Positions 51,290 through 62,401 of a DNA stretch of 64,000 bases are shown here, piece after piece. Made by a program: the position numbers and the translations under genes. Source of the DNA: Dipteris shenzhenensis (lineage: Eukaryota > Polypodiophyta > Polypodiopsida > Gleicheniales); assembly GCA_047967505.1 (NCBI GenBank), contig CM106540.1. The stretch is one strand, 5' to 3'. Below the pieces are notes generated by a model, which was given only the letters and a program-made list of their open reading frames with translations, made no database searches and was not told the DNA's origin. The first letter of the stretch is position 1, and the number at the start of each line of letters is the position of its first letter.

Positions 51290-51510
51290 ATGTCTATAAT
51301 GTCAAAGGGCCATAGTAGCGTTTAAGCTTACTAACATTAATGTAGCCATCCATCTCAGTGCCATCAAGGGTTGCAATTCTACAAGAACCTTGAGGTGTAA
51401 TCTCCACCACTCAATATGGACCCATGCCAATACTTCAACTTGTGCTTGGTGTTTCTAACAATATATAAAAGAGTAAGATCACCCTCTTTCAAACCTTATT
51501 GCACAAGTTG
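51290..51510 (-). pseudogene. Ty3/gypsy integrase C-terminal relic
   Basis: Read in the minus strand across frames: EGDLTLLYIVRNTKHKLKYW, then VVEITPQGSCRIATLDGTEM and SKLKRYY. This is the GDLVLLY-to-KRYY block that ends plant gypsy integrases; Gypsy-1 has the same order (GDLVLLYSSKFLKHK, LATLEG, GSRIKRYH). Heavily degraded. Confidence 0.7.
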
Positions 51511-51618
51511 CAGTCAAACCATTTTTTGCAGTGCAACTTCTCCACTTTAATAGCATAAGCGACCCTTAGGAGTGATTTGAACAATTGAGATGAAGGTGGT
51601 ACGAGGACCAATGTAGAA

Positions 51619-51692
51619 GATACAAAGAGACGTGAGAGCATGTTGCCTACAAGCAGATACAAAGAGACGTGAGAACATGTTGCCTATAAGAA
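51619..51692. repeat. 37-bp tandem duplication
   Basis: GATACAAAGAGACGTGAGA starts at 51619 and 51656. Confidence 0.85.
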
Positions 51693-52394
51693 GATCTAGA
51701 CAAGGGTGATGTAAACAAACTACCAGCAAAGGTCTGGGCTGGCTAGCACTGGAATCACCACCTGGGTAGTGGAGCTCTAATGAGGAAGACATGGTAGTAG
51801 ATGAAGGTGTTGTGGCCAATTCATTATTTTTTGGCAAAAATTATAAGATCTTCTAACTCCTTCTAATCTACCAAATTGAATACCCATTGATAATGGCTAG
51901 ATAGCACGTAAAAAACCCACTCAAAATGCAAAGTTACCAAAGTAAGGAATTTTTTTTCCCTTTTTTGGAACCCCTCTAGGGAAGCATCCTTAGAACATAA
52001 AAAATTAATCAGGCCAAACTCCTGCTAACTCAAGATCGAACACGCCTCTGAGAAAAGCTAAAAGGAACATACTACCAAAATGATTTGAAAAACCACTAAA
52101 AAAAAAGAGGAAAACTACCCAATATAAACCCTCTATTGACTTAGCTTTAGAACAACATAAATTAAACCCCAAGCACATCTATCTATCAAGGAAGCAAACA
52201 CGTTTCATTAAGTATCAAATAGAATGTCCATCTTAGACCAACCTAACAATCTTTTATAGTAATAGACTACTAGAACAAGGCTCCTTTTATAAAACCATAA
52301 AACAAAAAACAAAAAGTTTGAAGTCTAATAAACAAGAGCAAGCATAAATCATTCATTAGTTAATGAGATGCACAAATCAAGCACAAATCCCTAA
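51693..52394. other. Unassigned AT-rich stretch
   Basis: No coding signal on either strand, only short A and T runs. Confidence 0.3.
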
Positions 52395-53340
52395 AAAACT
52401 CTAGAATGTGTTGAAGATCATAACCTTGATCTTCCCAAGTTTGACACTCAAATCATGCAACTCATAGAATTCTTAGAATGCATCTAAGTGTCTCTAGAGG
52501 CCCTATGAAGAAGAGGATAATAGCACCACATCATCTGTGTATAACAAGATCTCTAAATCAAGGAACCAATAAGAGAACATCCAGCCCCCCCTAGGGTCTC
52601 CATAGAAGCCTCAAGCTTGCCTATGTAGAGGCCAAACAAGGTTGGTGATAGCAGGCAACCTTGTTTGCCCCAATAGCTCTCATGATCTCCTCTGTCGTCC
52701 TACCAAAGACCCTCTTGTAGAGTGCCATAATAGCCCATACAATCTCCTTGTCATCATAACCCAGGTCTTGCCACTATCTAATAAGGTAGGCCCTCGATAC
52801 TACATCAAAGGCTTTGCAAAAGTCCACAAAGCAATAATAGACCCTCTGCTTCCATGCCCTAGCCTCCTCAATGACACTCCTAATTGTAAGTATGTTATCC
52901 ATGGTGCCGTGGTCACATAAAAAACTAGCCTAACCCTCTACCCTAAGTCCCTGCATCTCTATGAACCGATTGACCTCTATGTTAAGTACTGATGCATATA
53001 CTTGGACGTGACATGTCTTATCATGATGGTCCTATAGTTTTTGAGTTCATGGGATCCCTTGCCTTGTGAATGGGTGCAATGGTGTTAAGTGTCCAAGTGT
53101 ATGGAAATCCAAGACAGACTACATCCTTAAAGAGCTTTGCTAAGATCGGGGGGCTAGGGTGTTTATCCCATATGCAATAAACTCAATGCATATAGTCCCT
53201 CATGATCTTTCAATCGTCCATTATGAAGCTTCAATATTGCATCCTTGACACTGTGCTCGGTGAAAAGAGTGCAAGAAGTAGGACAAGGTGGGTGTGAGAG
53301 GTCAGGAGCAGGTTGGGAGCGGGTTGGTGAGGAATGTCAT
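52395..53340 (-). pseudogene. Degraded LINE-1-family RT fragment
   Basis: The plus-strand text follows 24690-25610 closely, for example TGTAGAGGCCAAACAAGGT and TCCACAAAGCAATAATAGACC, and ends GTGCAAGAAGTAGGACAAGG as at 25562. The catalytic A-D-D region is at about 52530. Many stops and small indels; it is an older copy of the LINE-1 family in the same orientation. Confidence 0.85.
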
Positions 53341-54161
53341 ATAGTGTGCATGCATAGGTGTGCCAGATCTAGGTGTCTATATGGGGTGATGGGGATCTGG
53401 GTGTCTTTGTATAGGTGTGCCAAATTTGGGTATTAGAGAGGGGGAGAGAGAGAGAGAGAGAGTAGTGTTCGAGTGTAGAAATTAGAATGTATGTGAGTGC
53501 CGTGAGTGTAGAGAAATGGTGTAAAAGAGTGGCTGCCTCTAATTGTACATGAGTGTGTGAGTAGAGAATAAAAACCAAAATGTGAATTAGTGACCTCTAA
53601 TTGTACATGAGTGTGTGAGAAGAGACTAAGAACAAAAATGTGAGTTGGTGGGAGGAGATTGTGGGCGGGTTGAAAATTGTGTTTGAGTGTGATAGTGAGC
53701 GTATAAAGGTGAGAGTGATTTAGAGGGAGGATCAGAGTAGAGATGCACATTAAAGGCTATAAAGTGAAGTAGATTTTGGAAAGTAGAAACAAGATGGTAA
53801 TGTTAGGGAAGTCAAAGAGAAGCAAGAGGGGTGGAATGGAGGCAAAAATGAGCAAAAAAGGAAGCAAAAAGGAAGAATAAACCAAAACCAATCAAGAGAA
53901 AAAATGAGCAAAAATGGGTTGAATAAAACCATAAAATGAGAAACAAGGTGATTTGAGACATAAACAAACAAAAATAGAAGCAAGAGGGGTGAATTATAGG
54001 CAAATAGGAAAAATGATAGAAAATGGGTGGAGGGAAACATGCAAACCAATAGAAAATGTGTAGAGGGTGTGATGCAAAGTGGAATGGGGCTATGAGGTTG
54101 AGCATAAGTTTATTGGGAGGAGAAGCAACTATAAGGGAAAAGTGTCCTAAGTCTAGGTTCA
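53341..54161. other. Simple and degenerate repeats, no gene
   Basis: It includes a (GA) run at about 53436-53461, two copies of a 58-bp unit starting CCTCTAATTGTACATGAG at 53536 and 53594, and loose A/G-rich repeats (GCAAGAGGGGTG at about 53822 and 53983). Phe-rich frames on the minus strand reflect A-richness. Confidence 0.6.
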
Positions 54162-54309
54162 CACCACACAACTCCTAATCTAACAAATCCCCTTATAGTG
54201 GTAGTGTGAACATGTATACACAGAAATAGATTAATCACCACACTACTCATAATCTAACAAATCCCCCCTCTAGTGGTAGTGTGAACATTTGTATAGAAAT
54301 AAATCAATC
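54162..54309. repeat. 74-bp tandem duplication containing a PPT-like run
   Basis: CACCACAC(A/T)ACTC(C/A)TAATC begins at 54162 and 54236. AACAAATCCCCCCTCTAG in the second copy looks like a copia LTR end plus polypurine tract (minus strand), as in Copia-B. Confidence 0.7.
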
Positions 54310-54606
54310 ACAGAAATGAAGTAATCCTAAAGCTTTGCAAAAAAGAAATTTCATTAGATATTTCCTTGTTAAAAAAGGTGTGTGGGGCAATAGATCAAGT
54401 TGCTCTCTCTTGCATGCACTCTCTCTTTGCTATAATGACAAGGTACCTCAATGTGTTTTGTGCAAGCATCAAACATAGGATTTCATGCTACTATGACAGT
54501 TGTTTGACTATGAGTGAGATGGGAGTGGCTAGCTATAGAAACCCATGAAGATATACCATCAATCCACTAAGCCATAATCACCCAACTGTACTTGTGAAGA
54601 CTCCCT

Positions 54607-54940
54607 CTACTTAGCCTCACATGAAGAGGTGGCCACAGTGGGTTGCTTCTTACTCAACCATGATACGCATGAGCTGCCAAGAAAAGTGGATTGCCTACCA
54701 TCACAGTCACCAACACTAGTGGGTTGTTTCTTACTTAACCAAGATATGCATGAGATGCCAAGAAAGAAATACTTTCCACTAGTGGATTGCCTACCACCAT
54801 AGTCACCAACACATTCTAAATCACTGAATACATGGAGTCGAGAGTGACACCGATGGGTGTTGGGTGCCATGTAAGTATCTAAAAAATGCACTTTATTGCA
54901 TATCAATGAGTAGACATTGAATCGCGAATATAGTCTCACC
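54607..54940 (-). pseudogene. Ty1/copia RNase H relic with internal duplication
   Basis: GDYGGRQSTSGKYFFLGIS, CISWLSKKQPTSVGD, then a second GRQSTFLGSSCVSWLSKKQP and TVATSSCEAK. The block around S-W-L-S-K-K-Q-P occurs twice, about 80 bp apart. It lies to the right of the PPT-like run at 54250, as expected for a decayed minus-strand copia. Confidence 0.8.
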
Positions 54941-54945
54941 TATGA

Positions 54946-55396
54946 CACTCCAAATTGAATGTTAGGATGTGCATTGCATAGGTAAATGAGGTGGCAAATA
55001 GCATGGCTATATAGAATGGCTTACAGAAGGACTTAATGATTGTGGGAAAAGTAATAGACTATTTCTTCATGACTGAATTCTAGAATCGTGGTAGCTAGCG
55101 GCCTGTTGTGGATTGAAGATGCACCGGCCTTGCAATCATAGGACATTGTCACATTCATAGATAAATACATTACAGCAGACTCATCATTGTTGGATGCAAC
55201 AAAGAAGGACATTTAAACACACAGGCACAAGAGAACATGTAAGGAAGGAAGAAGCACATGTAGATTTGGATTCTTGCAACCACCAATGAGTGCAACGAAA
55301 ATTCTATCACCACTTACAGCAGAACAAAGCAATCTAGAACATTAAAAAACATTCAAAAAACTACAATCTGTACTACTTGACTCTGCAATCACATCA
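54946..55396. other. Unassigned, upstream of the Helitron frames
   Basis: No supported gene. It may contain the 5' part of the Helitron, but no Rep H-U-H motif was recognised. Confidence 0.3.
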
Positions 55397-55801
55397 ATGG
55401 ACTTTGACACATTCTTGCATCATCTCAGCATATCAAAACAAGAGTACATTGACACACTGAGGTCTAGAATAAATGAGCCAACAATTTTCTTAAGAAGAGA
55501 ACCAAAAGATATTTTCACAATCAACTTCAACGCTACAATAAAAGCACTTTGGGTAGCAAACACAGACATACAGTTCATTCTAAACCCGCATAGTGCTACA
55601 ACTTATTGCACTTCATACATAGCAAAGGAAGACATAGCCATCGAAGAAACAGTTAAGCAAGCATTAAATGAGAGTGTAATGTCTAACACACCTGCCAATG
55701 AACACGTACGTAAAATAGGAAATGCAATATTGAACACTCAACACAAGCACTCAAGAGGCTGTGTACCTTTTGCTATACCTACCCCTTACAAGCAATACTA
55801 G
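55397..55801 (+). pseudogene. Helitron Rep-region relic
   Basis: SKQEYIDTLRSRINEPTIFL, then INFNATIKALWVANTDIQFI, then LNPHSATTYCTSYIAKED. This R-x-N-x-D-I-Q-F-I-L-x-P pattern with T-Y-x-x-S-Y-I-x-K is the region between Rep and helicase in Helitron proteins. VRKIGNAILN follows. The frame is open for 134 residues and stops at 55799-55801. Confidence 0.65.
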
Positions 55802-56459
55802 AAGACACACTTACATAAATGCTAGCCCACCTGATGAGCACACACTATTGTTAAAATGAAGGTGACAACTAGAGAAGATGGATTTGGAAAGCACAATGAT
55901 CTTCTTTGATGACATTATCACTAACTATCAAAGAAGACCGCTACACCTATAGCAAGTCTGCCTTGCATAGTTCACAAGCGAGTACTCACATGACAAGAAG
56001 AAAATGAGGAAGAGAAGAAAAGTAAAGATCATAATTTATAATAACTACAACAAGACCTCGAGAATCATTGTAGAGAAGAATGTCTTTTGTACTTACCTTT
56101 CATAAAAAATAAACACTCTCTAATAGAAGAGATCCCAACATGGCATGACTTGCACAATGAAAACAAGCAAACCATTTAATGCAATAGAGCCACATTCAAT
56201 AAAACGTTACTGCCAAACAATAAAATCACATCAAATAGCAACACAACATCCAGATCATCCAAAAATACATCACAAAATGAACATCAAGAACAATAAAATG
56301 TTGGTATGGAAATGGAAGGCTAGAGGAGGAACACCAATCAAACTCCACCCAAGGCACAAGGCATGATGCAAAACACAAATTATCATGAACTCTTTAGAAA
56401 CTTAAACAATGAACAACGTATAATAGTGCAAGATATTATGTAAAAAAAAGAAAATATGG

Positions 56460-57000
56460 AAAGAAACAATTCATTCTTTTCCTATCCTGTAATGCGGGAA
56501 CAGGTAAAACTTACACTCTACATGTGATGGTGCAAGCGTTGCCATAAAGAGAACACAAACATTTAACTCCCATGAATACCTCTACTAGCATACACAGGAA
56601 AAGTAGCTTTCAACATTGGTGGAACAACAATTCACTCTGCACTGCACTTACCTCTCCTCATGTCCAACTACATGTGCCTTTCAATGTAAACATTGCAATA
56701 CCTTTCAACACTATACCAAAATTTGGAACTGCTAGTTTTGGATAAAATTTCATGGATTGGATTAAACACCTTCATTGCCATTGGCATGCATATGAGAGAG
56801 ATTAAGCATAACCACTCAAAACCATTTGGAGGAGTGGATATGCTATTATGTGGAGATCTTTGCCAAGCAAGACCTACAAAGGACAGTTGGATTTTCTCAC
56901 AAAGAAACACATCCTTTGCAATAAGGCCATCTATTTGGTGGGAAAAAGCTACATACTATGAATTGATTAAACCAATGAGGTAGAAGAACATACAATTCAT
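56460..57000 (+). pseudogene. Pif1-type helicase N-terminal motifs
   Basis: FLSCNAGTGKTYTLHVMVQA contains Walker A (N-A-G-T-G-K-T). AYTGKVAFNIGGTTIHSALH is motif Ia. LLVLDKISWIGLNTF is Walker B with the Glu replaced by Lys (D-K instead of D-E), which would abolish ATP hydrolysis. LLCGDLCQARP is motif III. The motifs are in different frames. Confidence 0.8.
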
Positions 57001-57254
57001 TGAGATGATCAATAGAAAAAGATTGGGACAACAAACACAATAGATCTGCTTCACTTACACATAAAATACCGATCCAAACACAGAGACATCACAAAATTAC
57101 CACACTTATTTACACAAATGCTCTTAAAGACAAACATAAAAACGAGGTATTTGACATTCTTTAAGGTGAAGAACACATACTACATGCAAAAGGCAAGAGA
57201 CATAAAACTTGCAGCAAGTCAATACACACATTAGAGGACCCAAAAGCCACAGGG

Positions 57255-58005
57255 CTTGTATTCAAAACTACAACTAAAGGTAGGAATGATTGTGGAGATT
57301 TGTTTAGGAAATTTGGACATTCAAGACAGACTCGTGAATGGGGCTGATGGAATTTTCATGCACTACAGTGACAACAAAATACATTTTAGTAGATTGGATA
57401 TAATTTAATAACATCAAAACCGGATAACAAGCAAGACTAAGGCATACAAACCTTTACAATGACAACACAAAAAATATGGACCCCATTGACTCATATTCAT
57501 GACTCAGATTCAACGTGAATTTCAAGTAGGAAAAAATAGCCTAAACACATTCACATGAACACAATTTTTTATTCAACTTGCTTTGGCACAAACAATACAT
57601 CATTCACAAGGACTTTCAGTGCACTCAATTGCATTTGACCCATGGGGCATAAAGTTGCATGAACTAGTTTACATAGCAGTATCAAGGGTCAGAGATCTGG
57701 AAAACCTTTTCCTACTACACAATAAAGAGGAAAAACATATCAAGGTTGACACAGTAGTGTTGAACGTGATAAATCGCCTTGAAAATGAGTCACAATGGAA
57801 ACTCAAAAAAATCAACTTCTCCAACATACTTGACCAACAAAAAGTCATTCAATCCACGAGATTGATATATGCCCACAAAAAAGATATTCAAAGTTGCCCA
57901 AGCATCATGTCCACAACAGTATTCTATCTGCAAGAAACACATGCCCAGCATACAAATGTCCATGCCATACAAGGGCTTCTACACATTGTGAAGGAAGAGG
58001 GGTAG
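57255..58005 (+). pseudogene. Pif1-type helicase C-terminal motifs
   Basis: LKVGMIVEICLGNLDIQDRL, VNGADGI, then FIQLALAQTIHHSQGLSVHS (motif V) and LVYIAVSRVRDLENLFLL (motif VI, with the Arg finger). The last block belongs to an open frame of 140 residues ending at 58003-58005. Confidence 0.85.
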
Positions 58006-58714
58006 CATTATGACATACTATAAATGAAACTTGAAAGTTAAAAAACAACAATATTACATTCAAGGACGGGCTCAATGCCTACTTAACATCTTCCATATAA
58101 ACTCAGTTCAAGAACCGACTGTAGTAAACATTTAGAAAAATCCCAAAACATGAGCTACTTTTATTTTCCTCTACGTCTATTTGATGCTACAACTTGATGA
58201 TACTTTTCTAGATGAAATGCTTGAGTTCTTAGTATCCACTTAGTTCTCTTCGTTCAAAAGTTAATCTTAGTGCATATACATGTCCAAAATTATTAGTATG
58301 TTAAAACCCTTGATTGATTTAATTTTTGAGTGTTAAAATTTGTAAGTATTGTTTGACTAATATAAACAGTAAGTGATGTGAGGTGGGAGGAATTCAATGA
58401 CATCACACGTGATGTCACACACATCTACCAAATCTAATCATGACCTTATTTAAATCCAAATGTCATTTGACTTTTCACACTCACACTCATGCACTCCAAT
58501 GCCATTACACACCTTAGTCAATGAAATACCCAACATTATGCTCTTTTAATTCTCCTAAAAAGCAAGCCTAAGGAATAGAATGCATTGACAACAATATTAA
58601 AGAATCTTATAGATCTCAACACTCAATCAATGTATGACACCTCTAGTTAAGAAAGGGAGTTATAAGCAACTACATCAACAAGTAGCAACAACTATGAATA
58701 ACAAGTACTCTTCA
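58006..58714. other. AT-rich sequence with a G-box palindrome
   Basis: No gene. At 58398-58417 TGACATCAC and GTGATGTCA form a 9-bp inverted repeat around two bases, with CACGTG inside. Confidence 0.5.
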
Positions 58715-58975
58715 ACAAAGAAAATAAGAAGTGTTGCCATTGTGGAAGGATGGGTTATTATCAAAGTGATTATAGATTGAAGAACAAACAAACGTGTAAC
58801 AATTGCAAGAAGTTGTGACACAAGGAAGAAGATAGTAGATTGTAGAACTAGAAATCCAAATAAGTTGAGTCATCATCAAGCAAAGAGGAGAATGGCAAAC
58901 AATATAATGTACTGAGAGCCAAAAAGACAAATCTTACCATCTTAGCAGATGAAGGTAAAAGGGCACCATATGAGT
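58715..58975 (+). pseudogene. Ty1/copia gag relic with two damaged knuckles
   Basis: CCHCGRMGYYQSDYRL and CNNCKKL, stop, HKEED are two CCHC knuckles in which His, Cys and Gly positions are mutated. GKQYNVLRAKKTNLTILADE follows in the same frame. Upstream gag is not readable. Confidence 0.65.
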
Positions 58976-59186
58976 AAACCTTGTTTCCTATTTTATTATA
59001 TATAATCATCTGAGAGTAGCTATGGAAGAACGTAGGGGAGGTATGGACATGTTGTAATAACAAAATTTGCCACCTCACATTCTACAACTCCTCATTAACC
59101 CAAATGCAATACAAATTACTCAAGCTTAGTAGGAAATGAGCTTGGTTATCCTAGAAAAACTATTGAGTCTTATGATAGAGCATAGA

Positions 59187-59340
59187 GGTCCTCATCATTA
59201 TATTGAGGGAATCAATCAATATAGATGATGACAATATATGACAAAGAAAACCCCTAGGGGGGTCCTCACCATTATATTGAGGGAATCAATAAATATAGAC
59301 GATGTCAATATATGACAAAGAAAACCCCCAGGGGGGTCAC
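59187..59340. repeat. 74-bp tandem duplication
   Basis: GGTCCTCA(T/C)CATTATATTG starts at 59187 and 59261, with a partial third copy at 59335. Each unit ends in an ACCCC(C)(T/C)AGGGGGGT near-palindrome. Confidence 0.9.
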
Positions 59341-60195
59341 TATGTAAAAACCACATATAGCATGTACGATCACTCAAGGGGTGTCTATATACCCTTAAAT
59401 TATATATCCTTATTGTAACTCCATAAGAAAATTAAACCTTTTTTGTCAATTGCACGTGCTATCTTACATATTTATCAGTGAAACCTCTGGGGAAAAACCC
59501 AACCCAGTCAATTTTGCATCCTAGAGTGTTTTGGCAATGGAGAAAACCATCAATTGGCTGAGTACAAATAACTAAGTTGTACTAGCAAATTTGAATCCTT
59601 TTATAAAGAAATGCAACATTGGGAATCCTTGTTTAGAGTGCCCATTAAAGTCATCCAAACCTAACTAAAAAGAGACACCCTCTATAGCTATGGACTTATT
59701 GGGAATAGAAGTGTAGAGCAAATATTTAAAATCAATTTCAACCCATTGGAAGAAATCAATGCCCCTACACTTTGAGTAGAACCTAGCCACAATAGCTTGC
59801 ACTAGTAACTCTACAAATACACCATCTATCATTCCATAGGGGCCCCAAGCACAAATACTTACTTTTCCAGTTCTTAAGCTAGACCAAGCTAGGACAAGTA
59901 CCAAGTAGTGAAATAAGGTGTAGAGATAGGCGAGTTAAGAGTTGAAAGAATCCCCCCTTAGGTAGCAACCAACCCCTATGGAACCTCAAAAGACCAATTC
60001 GATTACAAATTACCTTGAGATGGCCTAAATGTCAAGTAGCACTTTCCCATCATTATAGGAACAAGCTGGGATAGCAATAAGTTATTAAACTCTAGCCTCG
60101 CTCTATGGGTACCTTTCATAAAATTGGGTATAGAGGGCAGTACAATGAAAGAGGTAGCAATGATGTTACTACCAAATGGAGACTGAGCACCATAG
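59341..60195. other. Unassigned AT-rich stretch
   Basis: No domain on either strand. AATCCCCCCTTAGG near 59950 looks like a copia PPT on the minus strand but is unsupported by neighbouring coding. Confidence 0.3.
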
Positions 60196-60207
60196 GCTCT
60201 AATACAA
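60196..60207 (-). promoter_or_regulatory. Degenerate PBS followed by LTR-like start
   Basis: GCTCTAATACAA (10 of 12 bases of the iMet form) is followed directly by TGTTGGGGAATAT. It may mark the 5' LTR of a vanished minus-strand element. Confidence 0.35.
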
Positions 60208-60223
60208 TGTTGGGGAATATATA

Positions 60224-60465
<242 letters not shown>

Positions 60466-61689
60466 GATTCATAATTTATATTGTCCATTGTCCTATTGGA
60501 TTTGGGTAGTCTCCAATTGGCCATGCTTATGCTAATCTAATAACATGGATAGTATCTAGTTGGCCATGCTTATGGTTCAAATCAGCAATGGTAGTGTGAC
60601 ACCAAAAATTGATATTTTTTATTTGGCATTGGTATTGTTTTCTTCTATGTTTGATAAGAGTTTGAGTATCAAGTGATAGCCTAGTGGCTCTCACTTATTT
60701 CTATTTTCTAAGATATTGTATGGGATTAAGGGGATGAGTGGAATGGATCGTTGTAAATACCATATGTATGAATTATAAATACCTTAGTAAGGGTGAGAGT
60801 TATTTGTGTATGGGATATTATGGGGTTTTTAGAAAATAGGAAGAGTGAGTCATATAAAGAGGTGGGCTCATGTCCATGTGTTCCAATAATATAAGAGAGG
60901 CCACATGCCAAGCATGTGGAAGGCATGTGGAGGAGTGTGGAGTCAAGAGGAATCCTTCTAGAATTCCCATGTGGAATTATGGAAAAGAGAGGGTCCCTAT
61001 GGGCTCCATGTGGGGAGACTCTTGACTTTCTATATATTTCAAGAGTCTTGAGCATCTTTTGATGGGACACATGGCAAGAGTAGCCAAAAAGGACATGGAT
61101 GGTGACATACGGGCTTATGTGATTGATGGGGAAAGGAATCTATAATAAAAGGAGCCCTCCTCTCCCTTGTTCAACATCTCTTCCACCATTAGGCCTCATG
61201 TTGCTATAGCTCTAGTCTCCTCAAGCCTCTTCCATGAGCCTTCTCTCCCTCTTGTAGATATTCTCTTATGTAGACTCTTGAGTCCATCTCTCTCTAGTTC
61301 ATTCTCTCTCTATGAGTAGTCTTGGAGCTTCTGCTCCCTCTTGTACGTATGAAACCTCTTCTTCTCCCTTGTGTTTGTATTATTTTGAGTTGCATTGGAG
61401 TGGATTCTCACTCTATTGGTAATGAAGGTCACGCCAGGTTCTCTCTCTTGAGTGTCTCTTCCCTTTTTCCATTGTTTTCTCTTCCAAAGTGCTCAAAAGT
61501 GTTGTCCATTCGGCCGCTCATTGTGCATACATGGTTTATCTATTTCCCAAGTCACAAAGGGAGCTCTTCCTTCCCTCTTAGGCAACCTTTATAGGACTTG
61601 GATCGTTGATGAAGTCTAATCATGGAGGTAGTATTCTCCCAAGTCGGCACTAGTAGAAGGAGGAGGTGTTTTTCATGACAGTTTGACCC
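60466..61689. other. Unassigned; possible LTR promoter on plus
   Basis: No gene. TATAATAAAAGGAGCCC at 61141 followed by a CT-rich stretch looks like a TATA box and transcript start of an LTR (plus strand), but no matching LTR was found. Confidence 0.35.
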
Positions 61690-62060
61690 CCTGTCAGTAT
61701 TTTGCTCATAACTTTTCGCTCGATGGTCCGATTTCAACGAAACTTATATCAGCATGAAGCTCTCTTCAAGCAGCATCATTGTATGTCTTTAGTTATTATG
61801 TTAGATGTGAAACCAAAAATCTATGACTCTCTATGTGTGACTGTTTCTTTTTCAGATAGTTTTTACCCCCGCCCAGTAAACTGCCCATATCTTTCTGACC
61901 GCTTCTCTGTTTCTTACGAAACTTATATCAGAGCGAAGCCCATTTCAAGATGCATCTTAATATGTGTTTGAATATTTGATATCATGTCCTTACTAAAAGT
62001 TATAGGCCTGTGTCTAATGATAGTTTGCAGAGTGTTTTCAGGTAATTGTAAAGGTATCTA
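61690..62060. repeat. Divergent ~179-bp tandem duplication
   Basis: ACGAAACTTATATCAG occurs at 61737 and 61916. Around it both copies have CAGTA-TGC/TGCCCATA, then GCATGAAGC/GCGAAGCCC and TTCAAG with GCATC. Similarity is moderate. Confidence 0.65.
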
Positions 62061-62401
62061 TGAAGGAGGTGCAATGTTTCCCTAGAACCTACCCATCCGA
62101 TCCAATCAGCCCCTACAAACTCCTCGATATATATTATTTCATGTCATGTTGAGCTGCAAGATCTTCTTTCAACAATGTATTGCTCTTCTCTTTGGCGCAA
62201 ACCGCCTTGCTAAGATTATGGTTTCCGCTGATCCTTTCCTTCTCCCTATGCTTGACTACAACATCACTTGGGATGTTACCATCTTCATTCTCATATAAGG
62301 GAGGATAGTATGGTGTGGTCTCTTGGTATAAAAGCTTCTTTTAATTTCCCTTTCCCAGTGATGAATATCTCTATCACCCAGTTCAAAAGTAGCAGGAAGT
62401 G
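62061..62401. other. Unassigned sequence before the second Gypsy-1 copy
   Basis: No domain. GGTATAAAAGCTTC near 62319 is a TATA-like box. Confidence 0.3.

Larger units (their letters stand above)
55397..58005 (+). mobile_element. Decayed Helitron-type element (Rep/Pif1 helicase), plus strand
   Basis: Three blocks in the same orientation and correct order carry the end of the Rep region and the N- and C-terminal helicase motifs of a Helitron RepHel protein. Terminal TC/CTRR ends were not identified, so these limits are those of the coding relics only. Helitrons replicate by a rolling-circle type mechanism and often capture gene fragments. Confidence 0.65.

Noticed and set aside
53750-54171. 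Phe-rich minus-strand frames that look like membrane proteins
   Set aside because: A/G-rich degenerate repeats on plus give Phe codons on minus; no start context or family.
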